From positions 1-64,000 of the forward strand of contig NZ_CALWJJ010000003.1 of assembly GCF_944380985.1 (NCBI RefSeq): DNA of 64,000 nucleotides. The letters are read 5' to 3'. Each line of letters begins with the position of its first letter. Within the stretch, counting starts at the first letter, position 1. The position numbers and the translations under genes were made by a program. The notes beneath the pieces are model-generated. The model ran no database searches. It had not been told where the DNA came from and worked only from the letters and a program-made list of their open reading frames with translations. Positions 47,210 to 56,110 of the stretch are shown here, one piece after another. The DNA comes from an uncultured Agathobaculum sp. GTDB taxonomy: Bacteria > Bacillota > Clostridia > Oscillospirales > Butyricicoccaceae.

Positions 47210-47935
47210 ATGGACGAGCAGAGCAAAGGCTTTCGAGGGGCGCTGTTCGGCGGTTTTCGCCGTACGGATGTGATGTGGTACATAGAGCAGATGGACAACA
47301 AGTATCATACGGAAACAGAGGAGCTGCACCGCCAGATGACCGAAGCGCAGTCTGCGCTGCGGGAGATGCGCGAGCAGAATGCCGCGCTGACGGAAAAAAA
47401 TGCCGAACTGCTCGAGCGTCTCGGAGAAATGACGCTGAGTGCGGACAAGATCCGCGCCCAGCTTGATGAAATTGAGAGAGGGTTTACCCTGCAAAGCGCC
47501 GAGGTCGAGGCGCAAAACGACCGCGCGGGAAAACTTGCAGAGGAAAATGACCGCCTGGCAGAGGAAAACGCACGACTTGCCGCCAAATGCGGACAGTACG
47601 ACGCTTCTAAGGATAAAATAGTTGAGATGGAGCTTTCCGCTTACCGGCGCGCCAAGCAGATCGAAGAGCAAACCAAAGCCGAACTGCAAAAGCTGCGGCA
47701 GCAGTCGGCGGAGACGATCAACCAGGTGCGGCACCAGCTTGATGTCGCAAGGGAAAAATACCGTCAAATGCTCGCGCGCAGCCAGCAGGAGTCGGCGGAA
47801 ATGGTGCGGAAAGCAGGCGAGATGCTCTGCGTAATCGACCGCATTACGGCGTCGCTTGGCAAGAGCGAAGCGGATAAGACCCATGACGGCCTACGGGATG
47901 TGCTGCAAAATCTGCGCCCCAAAGCGGAGGAATGA
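47210..47935 (+). CDS. Coiled-coil protein, DivIVA-like
   Basis: A 241-residue, mostly helical and highly charged protein. The first 30 residues, GALFGGFRRTDVMWYIEQMDN, resemble the N-terminal membrane-targeting segment of DivIVA/GpsB proteins. Long Glu/Gln/Arg/Ala-rich heptad sequence follows, with a break near QYDASKDKIVEME. There is no membrane helix or signal peptide. A polar or septal scaffold role is inference. The ATG at 47210 is preceded by GAGGG; GTG at 47195 is less well placed. The next gene follows after 6 bases, a puzzling partner. Confidence 0.7.
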   Translation: MDEQSKGFRGALFGGFRRTDVMWYIEQMDNKYHTETEELHRQMTEAQSALREMREQNAALTEKNAELLERLGEMTLSADKIRAQLDEIERGFTLQSAEVEAQNDRAGKLAEENDRLAEENARLAAKCGQYDASKDKIVEMELSAYRRAKQIEEQTKAELQKLRQQSAETINQVRHQLDVAREKYRQMLARSQQESAEMVRKAGEMLCVIDRITASLGKSEADKTHDGLRDVLQNLRPKAEE

Positions 47936-47941
47936 GTAAAA

Positions 47942-48493
47942 ATGGCGCATTATGATCTGAAGACCGAGGAGCTTAAAGAGATGGCGCCCCGGCTGCGCGC
48001 GGGCGATACCGTCTCGTTGACCGGCACCATATATACAGCGCGCGACGCGGCGCACAAAAAGATGATCGCTGCGATGGATGCGGGAGAGAGCCTGCCCTTT
48101 GATCTGGCTGGCGCGACGATCTATTACGCCGGCCCCACGCCTGCAAAGCCCGGTCAGGTGATCGGATCGATCGGGCCGACGACCTCGGGCCGCATGGATC
48201 CATTTGCGCCCCGGCTGCTCGACGCTGGTCTCTGCTGCATGATCGGTAAAGGCGCGCGCAGCAAAGAGGTGCAGCAGGCGATGGCGCGCAACGGCGCGGT
48301 TTATATGGTCGCGATCGGCGGCGCGGGCGCAGCCAAGGCAGCGTCTATCAAAAACGTCGAGGTCATCGCCTACGACGAACTCGGCTGCGAATCGGTCAAG
48401 CGGCTGACAGTCGAAAACTTTAGCGCGATCGTCTCGCAGGACTGCGCGGGTGGCGACCTGTATGCCCAGGGTGTTGCCAAATATAAAAAGTAG
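47942..48493 (+). CDS. Fumarate hydratase class I/tartrate dehydratase beta subunit
   Basis: A 183-residue protein matching the Fe-S hydro-lyase beta domain (FumA C-terminal/TtdB). LRAGDTVSLTGTIYTARDAAHKKM opens the swivel domain, ATIYYAGPTPAKPGQVIGSIGPTTSGRMDPF carries the substrate-contact Thr/Ser/Arg residues, and GKGARSKEV follows. The alpha subunit, which holds the 4Fe-4S cluster and normally lies directly upstream, is absent from this window. Without it the protein should be inactive, so alpha must be elsewhere or this subunit has another role. Start ATG at 47942 behind GGAGGAATG. Confidence 0.88.
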   Translation: MAHYDLKTEELKEMAPRLRAGDTVSLTGTIYTARDAAHKKMIAAMDAGESLPFDLAGATIYYAGPTPAKPGQVIGSIGPTTSGRMDPFAPRLLDAGLCCMIGKGARSKEVQQAMARNGAVYMVAIGGAGAAKAASIKNVEVIAYDELGCESVKRLTVENFSAIVSQDCAGGDLYAQGVAKYKK

Positions 48494-48575
48494 TTGAGGC
48501 GGCTTGTTCGCTGCACATACAAATTCCCTCCTCGGCATAAGCTTTGCTGAAAGCGGCCCGAGGGGGGATTTGATT

Positions 48576-49439
48576 TTGAAGCTGGGTTTTGCGCGCACGG
48601 CAGTGCAGGCAGTGTGCGCGGTGCTGGCACTGTGTCTTGCAGTCGGCTTGCTGCGGCAGGACACAGCGCAGCAAGTGTTTGGCGCGCAGAATGAGCAGGC
48701 GATTCGCCTGCCCATTCTGATGTATCACAGCATTTTGAAAGACGAGGCGCGGCAGGGTAGTTATGTGGTATCTCCCGCAGTGCTCGCCGCCGACTTGGAT
48801 GCGCTTCGCCAGCGCGGATACGAGACCGTTACAGTGTCCGATCTTATTGCCTATGTTTACAACGGCACACCGCTGCCGGAAAAACCGGTGATGCTGACCT
48901 TTGACGATGGCTACTATAATAACTACTGCTATGCTTATCCGCTGTTGCAGCAGCGCGGCATGCGGGCGGTGCTCTCGATCATCGGCAGTCAGACCGCGCT
49001 TTATACCAGCGAGGGCACGGAAAATGCCTATTGGTCGCACCTGCGGCTGGAGCGCCTGCTGGAGATGCAGGACGTTTTTGAGGTGCAGAACCACTCGTGG
49101 AACCTGCACGAATACGGTGAGCGCCGGGGCTGCCTGCGCCGACGCGGCGAAGCGGAGGAAAGCTATGAAAGCCTGCTGCGTGAGGACACCGCGCAGACGC
49201 AGCAACTAATCGCCGATTTAGGGCTGCCTGCGCCGCAGTGTTATACCTATCCCTTTGGCGCCGTCTCGGAAGAGAGCGAGCGCATTTTGCAGGATATGGG
49301 ATTTCTGTGCACGCTCGGGTGTGAAGAGCGTGTCAATTTGATCACACGGGATGCGGGGTGCCTGTATGAAATGGGTCGATTTAACCGGGCGGCGGGGGAG
49401 AGCACGCAAAGCTACCTCAGCCGCGCATTGGGGGAGTGA
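48576..49439 (+). CDS. Polysaccharide deacetylase
   Basis: A 287-residue membrane-anchored or secreted NodB-fold (CE4) enzyme. An N-terminal hydrophobic segment (about 8-27) precedes the catalytic domain. LPILMYHSI near 46 and LTFDDGYYNNY near 110 (catalytic Asp and metal Asp) are present. NHSWNLHE near 172 gives the HxxxxH zinc motif, and YTYPFGA lies near 222. It probably removes acetyl groups from peptidoglycan or another extracellular glycan. The start TTG at 48576 follows GGGGGG by 8 bases; the frame from 48504 is less likely. It is followed 4 bases later by the YlmC-type gene. Confidence 0.87.
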   Translation: MKLGFARTAVQAVCAVLALCLAVGLLRQDTAQQVFGAQNEQAIRLPILMYHSILKDEARQGSYVVSPAVLAADLDALRQRGYETVTVSDLIAYVYNGTPLPEKPVMLTFDDGYYNNYCYAYPLLQQRGMRAVLSIIGSQTALYTSEGTENAYWSHLRLERLLEMQDVFEVQNHSWNLHEYGERRGCLRRRGEAEESYESLLREDTAQTQQLIADLGLPAPQCYTYPFGAVSEESERILQDMGFLCTLGCEERVNLITRDAGCLYEMGRFNRAAGESTQSYLSRALGE

Positions 49440-49443
49440 TGGC

Positions 49444-49683
49444 GTGAAAAGTATGCGGTTTTCCGAGCTACACTGCCGTGAGGTCATTAACCTTTGCGAC
49501 GGCGCCCGGCTCGGTGAGGTAAGCGACCTGATATTCGATGCGGCGTGTGGGCAGATCACCGCGCTCGTCGTGCCTGGACAGGGCGGATTGCTCGGCATGT
49601 TCTCGCGGGAGGACTGCGTTATCCCATGGAACTGTATCGAGACGCTGGGCGAGGACTATATTTTGGTCAATTTCCACCGATAA
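49444..49683 (+). CDS. YlmC/YmxH family PRC-barrel sporulation protein
   Basis: A 79-residue PRC-barrel protein. MRFSELHCREVINLCDGARLGEVSDLIFD is the YlmC/YmxH signature, with the closing IPWNCIETLGEDYILV. Such small proteins are linked to sporulation in Bacillus and Clostridia; the exact role is not known. The start GTG at 49444 has GGGGGAG 8 bases upstream; ATG at 49453 is the alternative. In B. subtilis the related ylmC lies downstream of sigG; here it is 12 kb from sigG. Confidence 0.85.
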   Translation: MKSMRFSELHCREVINLCDGARLGEVSDLIFDAACGQITALVVPGQGGLLGMFSREDCVIPWNCIETLGEDYILVNFHR

Positions 49684-49702
49684 AACGGTGGAAATTTTTT
49701 TC
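49671..49702 (+). terminator. Rho-independent terminator overlapping the ylmC-type stop
   Basis: Stem TTTCCACCG/CGGTGGAAA with loop ATAAAA and TTTTTTT. Its 5' arm lies in the last codons of the gene. Confidence 0.85.
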
Positions 49703-49752
49703 GCGTTATGATAGGATAGTGTGGCAAACAGGACAGAAAAGAGAATGCAGAT

Positions 49753-50667
49753 ATGGACAAAAGGAAAAGAACGGGATACATATTGACCGTGTTCGGTGCG
49801 GTCTGCTGGGCGTTTTCCGGCGCAAGCGGGCAGTATTTGTTTGAAAACCGCGGGCTGAATGCCGACTGGCTTGTGACCATGCGCCTGACAATGGCGGGGC
49901 TTATGCTGGTCATCTATTCGCTGGCGCGCTGGCGCGGCGAAGCGTTGCGGGTGCTCCGCAGCAAGCGGAGCCTCGGCTCGATTGTAATCTTCGCGGTGTT
50001 TGGCATGGCGATGTGCCAATATTCCTATTTCCGCGCGATTGAACTGTCCAACTCGGCAACGGCGACGACGCTGCAATACACTGGCCCCGCGCTCATATTG
50101 ATCTGGCTGGCAATACGCGAAAAGCGCTTTCCCTCCCGCAAAGAGCTGCTTGCGGTCGTGTGCGCGATGGCAGGCGCGTTTTTGCTCGCTACACATGGCG
50201 ATATCTCGCAGCTCGCCCTTTCGCCTTTGGCGCTTATCTGGTGCGTGCTTGCGGCGGTATCGGTCGCGGTGTACAGTGTGCAGCCACGCGCGATGATCGC
50301 AAAGTTCGGCACAATGCCGGTAACAGGCTTCGGCATGCTGCTGGGTGGGCTTGGGCTGTGCATCATTTTCCAGCCATGGCATGTGGTCGGCCAGTGGGAT
50401 GTGGTGACCGTGCTGGGCATGTTATATATCATCGTATTCGGCACGATCTGCGCTTTTTGCTGCTATCTGGAGGGGGTGCGCCGTATTGGTGCAGCCAAGG
50501 GCAGCATTCTGGCCGCGATCGAGCCGGTGGCTTCGACCGTATTAAGCGTTCTATGGCTCGATGTGACGCTCGGCGGTGTAGATTACGCAGGCGTTGCGCT
50601 TATCGTTGCGGCCATGGTTTTGCTCGGCCGCGGGGATGAGCAGAATACAGCAGTGAGTAGCGCATAA
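49753..50667 (+). CDS. EamA/DMT superfamily transporter
   Basis: A 304-residue membrane protein with ten hydrophobic helices in two EamA repeats. VFGAVCWAFSGASGQYLFE starts the first, and PLALIWCVLAAVSVAVYSVQP the second. AATTLQYTGPALILIWLAI-type sequence near residue 98 is the usual Pro-containing helix. Members export or import amino acids, nucleobases or related metabolites; the substrate is unknown. It starts at ATG with only a weak AAGAGA upstream. Confidence 0.88.
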   Translation: MDKRKRTGYILTVFGAVCWAFSGASGQYLFENRGLNADWLVTMRLTMAGLMLVIYSLARWRGEALRVLRSKRSLGSIVIFAVFGMAMCQYSYFRAIELSNSATATTLQYTGPALILIWLAIREKRFPSRKELLAVVCAMAGAFLLATHGDISQLALSPLALIWCVLAAVSVAVYSVQPRAMIAKFGTMPVTGFGMLLGGLGLCIIFQPWHVVGQWDVVTVLGMLYIIVFGTICAFCCYLEGVRRIGAAKGSILAAIEPVASTVLSVLWLDVTLGGVDYAGVALIVAAMVLLGRGDEQNTAVSSA

Positions 50668-50702
50668 AATTTGCAAAAAAACCGCACAAATGCAAAAAAT
50701 AA

Positions 50703-50731
50703 TTGACAAAACACCTGTTGTGACATATACT
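50703..50731 (+). promoter_or_regulatory. Consensus sigma-A promoter of rpsB
   Basis: TTGACA (50703-50708), 17-base spacer, TATACT (50726-50731). The leader of about 110 bases before rpsB contains GGCG-GAAAA-CGCC at about 50781-50793, a small hairpin; it may carry autoregulation by S2, which is not proven. Confidence 0.9.
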
Positions 50732-50850
50732 AATTAAGCACGAATTCGCACACTCCGTGATGAAAGCGGCCGGTGACGAGGCGGAAAACGCCTGGTTGCT
50801 GCTGACAGATGATCAGGGGTGGAGGAAACAACCAAGGAGGAAATGTAAAA

Positions 50851-51585
50851 ATGGCAGTAATCTCTATGAAGCAGCTTCTGGAGGCCGGCGTACACTTCGG
50901 CCATCAGACGCGCCGCTGGAACCCGAAGATGGCAACCTACATCTTCACCGAGCGCAATGGTATTTATATCATTGATTTGCAGAAGACCGTAAAGAAGCTT
51001 GAGGAGGCATACTTCTTCGTGCGCGATATGGCGGCTGCGGGCGAGGCCATCCTGTTTGTTGGTACCAAGAAGCAGGCGCAGGACGCGATCAAGGAAGAGG
51101 CTGAGCGCTGCGGCCAGTTTTATGTCAATGCGCGCTGGCTTGGCGGTATGCTGACCAACTTCAAGACCATGCGCACCCGTATTGCGCGCCTCAACCAGCT
51201 GCAGAAGATGCAGGCGGACGGTACCTTTGATCTGCTTCCCAAAAAGGAAGTCATCAAGCTCCAGCTCGAGATTGCAAAGCTCGAGAAATATCTCGGTGGC
51301 GTTAAGGAAATGAAGAAGCTGCCGGGCGCGCTGTTCGTAGTCGACTCCCGCAAGGAGAAGAACGCGATCGCCGAGGCTCGCAAGCTGGGTATCCCGATCG
51401 TTGCAATTGTCGATACTAACTGCGATCCGGATGAGATTGATTATGTTATCCCCGGTAACGACGATGCGATCCGCGCAATCAAGCTGATTTCTCAAACGAT
51501 GGCGAACGCCGTTTTGGAAGGTAAGCAGGGCGAGCAGCTTGAGGTTGAGTCAAAGGCTGAGGAGACCGAGGCCAAGGCTGAGTAA
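50851..51585 (+). CDS. rpsB: 30S ribosomal protein S2
   Basis: A 244-residue ribosomal protein. [24 protein letters not shown] is signature 1, [16 protein letters not shown] lies near residue 90, and [25 protein letters not shown] is signature 2. It ends in an acidic/Lys tail. The ATG at 50851 follows GGAGGAAAT; the frame from 50809 has a weaker site. It is followed by tsf, the classic pair. Confidence 0.98.
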   Translation: MAVISMKQLLEAGVHFGHQTRRWNPKMATYIFTERNGIYIIDLQKTVKKLEEAYFFVRDMAAAGEAILFVGTKKQAQDAIKEEAERCGQFYVNARWLGGMLTNFKTMRTRIARLNQLQKMQADGTFDLLPKKEVIKLQLEIAKLEKYLGGVKEMKKLPGALFVVDSRKEKNAIAEARKLGIPIVAIVDTNCDPDEIDYVIPGNDDAIRAIKLISQTMANAVLEGKQGEQLEVESKAEETEAKAE

Positions 51586-51616
51586 GGCCATAACTGTATA
51601 ATAATTTGTAAGCTGT

Positions 51617-51663
51617 TCGTAGGGCGCGACGACCCGGCGCGCCGTGGTCGCTCCGCCCTACGA
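51617..51663. repeat. GC-rich inverted repeat between rpsB and tsf
   Basis: TCGTAGGGCG (51617-51626) and CGCCCTACGA (51654-51663) enclose a GC-rich loop and are followed by TTTTATTTTG. It could partly terminate transcription, tuning rpsB over tsf, or be a dispersed palindromic repeat. Confidence 0.6.
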
Positions 51664-51703
51664 TTTTATTTTGTAATATTCGATGTTTTTGGAGGAATAA
51701 AAA

Positions 51704-52636
51704 ATGGCTTTTACTGCTGCTGACGTAAAAAAGCTCCGCGAAATGACCAATGTTGGCATGATGGACTGCAAGAAAGCGCTGACCGAGGCGGACGGCGACT
51801 TTGATAAGGCGATTGAGATTCTACGCGAGAAGGGTCTTGCTAAGGCTGCCAAGAAGGCTGACCGCATTGCAGCTGAGGGTGTTGTCTGTGCAACCGTGTG
51901 CAGCGATTGCGGCGTTGGCGCGATCATTGAGGTCAACTCCGAGACCGACTTTGTTGCAAAGAACGCAGATTTTCAGCAGTTTGTTTCCGATCTGGCGGGC
52001 GTTGTTATGCAGGAAGCGCCGGCAGATGTCGAGGCGCTCAAGGCTTGTAAGATGGGTGATCTTACTGTGCAGGAGGCATTGCAGGAAAAGGTACTCACTA
52101 TCGGTGAGAACATCCAGATTCGCCGTTTCGAACGTTTTGATGACTCGACTGTTAACGTAGCTTACAACCACATGGGCGGTGTGATCGGTGTGTTGGTTGG
52201 CCTTGCGGTTTCCGACAATCTAAAGAATAATGCCACAGTCAAGGAGCTTGGTAAGGACATTGGCATGCAGGCTGCTGCGATGAATCCTTCTTTTATGGAC
52301 AAATCTGACGTAGATGAGGCGACCCTTGCCAGGGAGAAAGAAATTCTGCTCGCACAGGCGCTTGAGGAGAATAAGAACGCGGCAAAGCCCAAGCCTGAGC
52401 AGATCATTCATAAGATGGTCGAGGGCCGCATCGGCAAGTATTATGAGGAAAACTGTCTGTTGCAGCAGGCGTTCGTTAAGGAGAATAAGGTCTCTGTCGA
52501 GCAGCATATCGCAGCAGTAGCCAAGGAGCTTGGCGGCGAGATTAAGCTAGTCAAATGCGTTCGCTTTGAGAAGGGCGAGGGCATCGAGAAGAAGCAGGAT
52601 GACTTTGCAGCTGAAGTTGCTTCGATGGCAAAGTAA
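51704..52636 (+). CDS. tsf: Elongation factor Ts
   Basis: A 310-residue nucleotide-exchange factor for EF-Tu. The N-terminal UBA-like domain is LREMTNVGMMDCKKALTEAD, and the core holds AAAKKADRIAAEGVV and EVNSETDFVAKN with the TDFV exchange motif near residue 82. Two core subdomains and a C-terminal helix follow. GGAGGAATA lies before the ATG. Cotranscribed with rpsB unless the intervening hairpin terminates. Confidence 0.98.
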   Translation: MAFTAADVKKLREMTNVGMMDCKKALTEADGDFDKAIEILREKGLAKAAKKADRIAAEGVVCATVCSDCGVGAIIEVNSETDFVAKNADFQQFVSDLAGVVMQEAPADVEALKACKMGDLTVQEALQEKVLTIGENIQIRRFERFDDSTVNVAYNHMGGVIGVLVGLAVSDNLKNNATVKELGKDIGMQAAAMNPSFMDKSDVDEATLAREKEILLAQALEENKNAAKPKPEQIIHKMVEGRIGKYYEENCLLQQAFVKENKVSVEQHIAAVAKELGGEIKLVKCVRFEKGEGIEKKQDDFAAEVASMAK

Positions 52637-52697
52637 GCGAGCTTGCGCTTCTTCTTACAGAATTTGCACACAAATTTCTGGCTAAAATAGCATAACG

Positions 52698-52736
52698 AAA
52701 GACCTAAGGTAATATTTATATACCTTAGGTCTTTTT
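52698..52736 (+). terminator. Rho-independent terminator of rpsB-tsf
   Basis: A 14-bp stem AAAGACCTAAGGTA/TACCTTAGGTCTTT with a 9-base loop and a T run. Confidence 0.9.
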
Positions 52737-52739
52737 ACT

Positions 52740-53191
52740 TGATTTAATTTGCGTTTCTTCACAGTTAGTGACAATGTCGCAATGATATTGGGAACAGTGT
52801 CAACACAAGAGATGGTTTGGCTGCGACTTGTAAAACATAATAGGCAAAGTAGACAAATGAACAAAAGGTTATTAAGATTTGCTAATTTTTTTATAATTAT
52901 TATGCAAAAAAACTGACATACAAGAAATGTGAATAAATTTCACTTTTTATCACCATAAAAATAGAATAAAGCTGGATTATTAAGCTTTTTTTGCATATAA
53001 CGGATTAAATTTTGTAAAAGAAAATGTCGAGCAAGCTATTGATTTATTATCTTTTTAGCGGTAAAATAATAAAAACCACATTTAAAAATGTAGTTTATGT
53101 AGTTTCTTGACAGATAAAAGGATTGTTTATTTTTAGGGGGGATTATTGCGAATACAAAACTAGTGTCCAAAAGAGATAAGGAGGAGCTAAA
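52740..53191 (+). other. Long AT-rich leader of the SLH gene
   Basis: About 450 bases, much more AT-rich than the coding sequence around it, with no ORF having a ribosome site. TTGACA at 53107-53112 may be a -35, with only a weak -10 (TATTTT/TTTTTA near 53128-53135). AAGGAGGAG at 53179-53187 is the ribosome site for 53192. Confidence 0.5.
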
Positions 53192-55609
53192 ATGAAAAAA
53201 CGAATATTGTCAGCCTTGCTTACGCTCTGCATGATGCTGACGATGATTCCTGCAGCGTTTGCTGCAGGCCAGGAGCGAATAACAGATATGCCGGTTACCA
53301 CATCGGCAACCGATGTATCAGATGTCACTACTTATAGTACAACTGAGGTTGCAGAATACAATGATACGCGTTATACGTCGCTGGAAGCTGCTGTAAGTGC
53401 AGCGAATGAAAATGGTGGCGGTGAGATCAAGCTTCTGGGCGATGTCACGCTTAAAGAAAAGCTTGGAATAACAACAAATATTACGATTGATGGCGGTGGA
53501 AACACGATTTCTGGTGACGTAAACAGCCCGGATGTATATATCTATGTCACCGGTTCTGATGTCAACACCGTTACGATTTCGAATGTCACTGTGAAGGACT
53601 TTGGCGGCAATGCGCCTACTACTTCACAATGGGGTCTGTTCAAGGTTTATAGTACCAGCAATGATACTGTCTTCAAGGCAGTTAATGTTACTGCTTCTAA
53701 CTTTAACCGCGCAGCATTTGATATTCGGAGCGGCAACTTTGAAATTACCGATTGCTATATCGACTGCCAAAACCAAAGTACATCAAAGCTGACAAAGGGC
53801 GTGCTGGCAGAGAATGCGCACGGCACGATCAGTGGAACTACAATCATCAACGCAGAATCGGAAGGCGTAGGCGATTGGAACACCAATGCTATTGAAACAT
53901 GGGGCAATACCGGTTTGACTGTAACAGGATGTACGCTGGGCACACCTGGTGCTGAGGTCAAGAACGGTATCAGCATGAACGCCGGCACGGGTGAATCCTA
54001 TGTAATTGCGCGTGATACGACAATCGTAGCTGTAGCGGATGGCGGCCGTACCTTTAAGCTGACCCCTGATGCCACCGGTACTGGTACTGCTTCTGTTGAT
54101 ATACAGAGCGGTAATTACAGCGGCACGTTCAAGATCAATCAAGGCTCTGTTTCGGGCAAAGGTTGTGAAATCGAGGTAAATGGCGGCACCTTCAATACTT
54201 CTGCCGCTGATTACCTGGCTGACAACCTGAAGTATGAGGTTAACAATAATGGCAGCTATACCTATTATGAGAGCATTGACGACGCGAGGGATGCGGCTGG
54301 CAGCACAGGTAGCATCAATCCGGTGCCGGATGTTACATATCATACGGTAACGCTGATATATGAAATCGGAACCGATACAGTGAGTGTTGCAGCAGATGAT
54401 GATTTTACACTCCCCAACATCGATCGCCCCGGCTATGAGCTGACTGGTTGGAGCAATGATGTCAATTCCAATATTTATCAGATCGGTAACGATGTTAAAA
54501 TTCTAAGCGATGTAACGTTTACAGCGCAGTGGACACCGGTTGTACAGCATGCAGTAACATATGACTACGGCTATGACGGCATTAACAATACCGTATATAT
54601 TACAAGTGGTGACACGGTCACCCTTCCGGATGCACCCATGCGCGATGGCTTCACATTCGGTGGTTGGAACGACGGCACTACCACTTATGACGCTGGCGCA
54701 ACCGTAACAATCACAGCCGATGTAAACTTCACAGCGCAGTGGACACCTAATCAGACCGGCGGTGGCGGTGGCTCCGGCGGCGGCGGTGGTGGAGGCGTTG
54801 CCACCCACACGATCACAGTTGATCCAGTTGATAACGGTTCTATAACCGTCAGCCCGCTTCGCGCTTCCTCTGGAGATACTGTTACCATCACCGTAACACC
54901 GGATGCGGGTTATGAGCTTGACGCCTTGACTGTGACCGATGCCAATGGCAATGAGATTACGCTGACTGACGCCGGCAATGGCAGCTATACCTTTGAGATG
55001 CCCAACAGTGCCGTTACCATCAACGCGACCTTTACTGAAGCCGCGGACGAGCCGTCTGACCTACCGTTCCGTGATGTTGCGGATAATGCATGGTATTACG
55101 ATGCGGTCGAGTACGTCTATCGCAATGGTATGATGGTCGGCACATCGCTTACGCGGTTTAGCCCGGATATGACTACAACCCGTGGCATGATCGTAACCAT
55201 CCTATACCGCCTGGAGGGTGAGCCGGATGCACCGGCGACCAGCTTTATCGACGTAGAGCCCAACATGTACTATGCCGACGCAATCGGATGGGCGGAGGAG
55301 AATGGCGTTGTCAATGGCGTAAGCCCGACTGAATTTGCGCCCAATCAGCCGATTACCCGAGAGCAGATGGCAGCGATCCTGTTCCGCTACGCGCAGCACA
55401 AGAATTACGATGTTACAATCGGTGGCATGTCGCTTAATGAATATGCGGATGCTCATCAGATCAGCGGATATGCGGTGTCTGCAATGCAGTGGGCAAATGA
55501 AAACGGCCTGATTATCGGACGTTCGGGCAATATGCTCGCCCCGCAAGATACTGCAACCCGCGCAGAAGTTGCAACTATCCTGATGCGATTCTGCGAGAAT
55601 ATTGCGTAA
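53192..55609 (+). CDS. SLH-domain surface protein with parallel beta-helix and InlB-type repeats
   Basis: An 805-residue secreted protein. Signal peptide about 1-25 (cleaved near AFAA). Residues about 55-340 look like a right-handed parallel beta-helix (repeated short strands such as ITIDGGGNTISGD, VTISNVTVKDF, GTISGTTIINAE). Two InlB B-type repeats follow (about 385-455 and 455-525, each ending FTAQWTP), then a poly-Gly/Ser linker (about 527-541) and another divergent beta repeat (543-622). Three SLH repeats cover 630-805, closely matching those of the 23680-29100 protein in length and motifs (TTRG, TREQ, TRAE). It may bind or degrade polysaccharide at the cell surface; no catalytic residues can be named. 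Confidence 0.85.
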   Translation: MKKRILSALLTLCMMLTMIPAAFAAGQERITDMPVTTSATDVSDVTTYSTTEVAEYNDTRYTSLEAAVSAANENGGGEIKLLGDVTLKEKLGITTNITIDGGGNTISGDVNSPDVYIYVTGSDVNTVTISNVTVKDFGGNAPTTSQWGLFKVYSTSNDTVFKAVNVTASNFNRAAFDIRSGNFEITDCYIDCQNQSTSKLTKGVLAENAHGTISGTTIINAESEGVGDWNTNAIETWGNTGLTVTGCTLGTPGAEVKNGISMNAGTGESYVIARDTTIVAVADGGRTFKLTPDATGTGTASVDIQSGNYSGTFKINQGSVSGKGCEIEVNGGTFNTSAADYLADNLKYEVNNNGSYTYYESIDDARDAAGSTGSINPVPDVTYHTVTLIYEIGTDTVSVAADDDFTLPNIDRPGYELTGWSNDVNSNIYQIGNDVKILSDVTFTAQWTPVVQHAVTYDYGYDGINNTVYITSGDTVTLPDAPMRDGFTFGGWNDGTTTYDAGATVTITADVNFTAQWTPNQTGGGGGSGGGGGGGVATHTITVDPVDNGSITVSPLRASSGDTVTITVTPDAGYELDALTVTDANGNEITLTDAGNGSYTFEMPNSAVTINATFTEAADEPSDLPFRDVADNAWYYDAVEYVYRNGMMVGTSLTRFSPDMTTTRGMIVTILYRLEGEPDAPATSFIDVEPNMYYADAIGWAEENGVVNGVSPTEFAPNQPITREQMAAILFRYAQHKNYDVTIGGMSLNEYADAHQISGYAVSAMQWANENGLIIGRSGNMLAPQDTATRAEVATILMRFCENIA

Positions 55610-55642
55610 TTTTTATTAGGGTATCAGAAATTCTGATATAAG

Positions 55643-55679
55643 AAAGGTCTTCAAGGCTTAGCCTTGAAGACCTTTTTGT
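55643..55679 (+). terminator. Rho-independent terminator of the SLH gene
   Basis: A 15-bp stem AAAGGTCTTCAAGGC/GCCTTGAAGACCTTT with loop TTA, followed by TT. Confidence 0.9.
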
Positions 55680-55734
55680 TATCTGCAAATCAGAGGAAAT
55701 AATTAAGATGCTTTTTAGGAAGGCGCGAATCCAT

Positions 55735-55974
55735 TTAGATTTCCCGGCAAACAATGGTGTATCCGAAGCGCCCGTAATAGTGGCGCAGAACGCAGTATTC
55801 CATCCCTTCGATCTCAATGAGCGGATTGCCTTCCTTGTCTTCGCCGCACAGACGGTAATTCCAGCCGTGTTCGCCGCAGTGTCGGACGACAGCATCAATC
55901 ATGGTAGACTTGGAGGGGTAGGTGATGGCGGCATCATAGTCAACAGGAAAGCTTTTTTTCAGCATATTCAGCAT
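55735..55974 (-). CDS. Small protein of unknown function
   Basis: A 79-residue protein that I do not recognise. It reads MLNMLKKSFPVDYDAAITYP at the N-terminus, contains a CGEHGWNYRLCGEDKEG segment and ends in YGRFGYTIVCREI. Four Cys and three His are present without a clear metal-binding spacing. There is no membrane helix or signal peptide. The ATG at 55974 is chosen because AGAAGGAGG lies 9 bases upstream; the frame is open to 56022. It is a single gene between a surface protein and the M42 cluster. Confidence 0.7.
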   Translation of the reverse strand: MLNMLKKSFPVDYDAAITYPSKSTMIDAVVRHCGEHGWNYRLCGEDKEGNPLIEIEGMEYCVLRHYYGRFGYTIVCREI

Positions 55975-56041
55975 GTCAATACGCCTCCTTCTATTATTGA
56001 TTTCAGTATATCCCTTTTTCATATCTTTGTAAATAGTGGTA

Positions 56042-56070
56042 TTGTATCAGAGATAGGAAACGGTTATAAT
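56042..56070 (+). promoter_or_regulatory. Sigma-A promoter of the M42 peptidase operon
   Basis: TTGTAT (56042-56047), 17-base spacer, TATAAT (56065-56070), about 40 bases upstream of the first M42 start. Confidence 0.75.
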
Positions 56071-56110
56071 AATCTCAGGCAATATTCTACACAAAAGGGA
56101 GGAATTGTTT

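Noticed and set aside
47038..47466. 142-codon frame overlapping the coiled-coil gene
   Set aside because: It crosses a promoter region and overlaps the better-supported frame starting at 47210.
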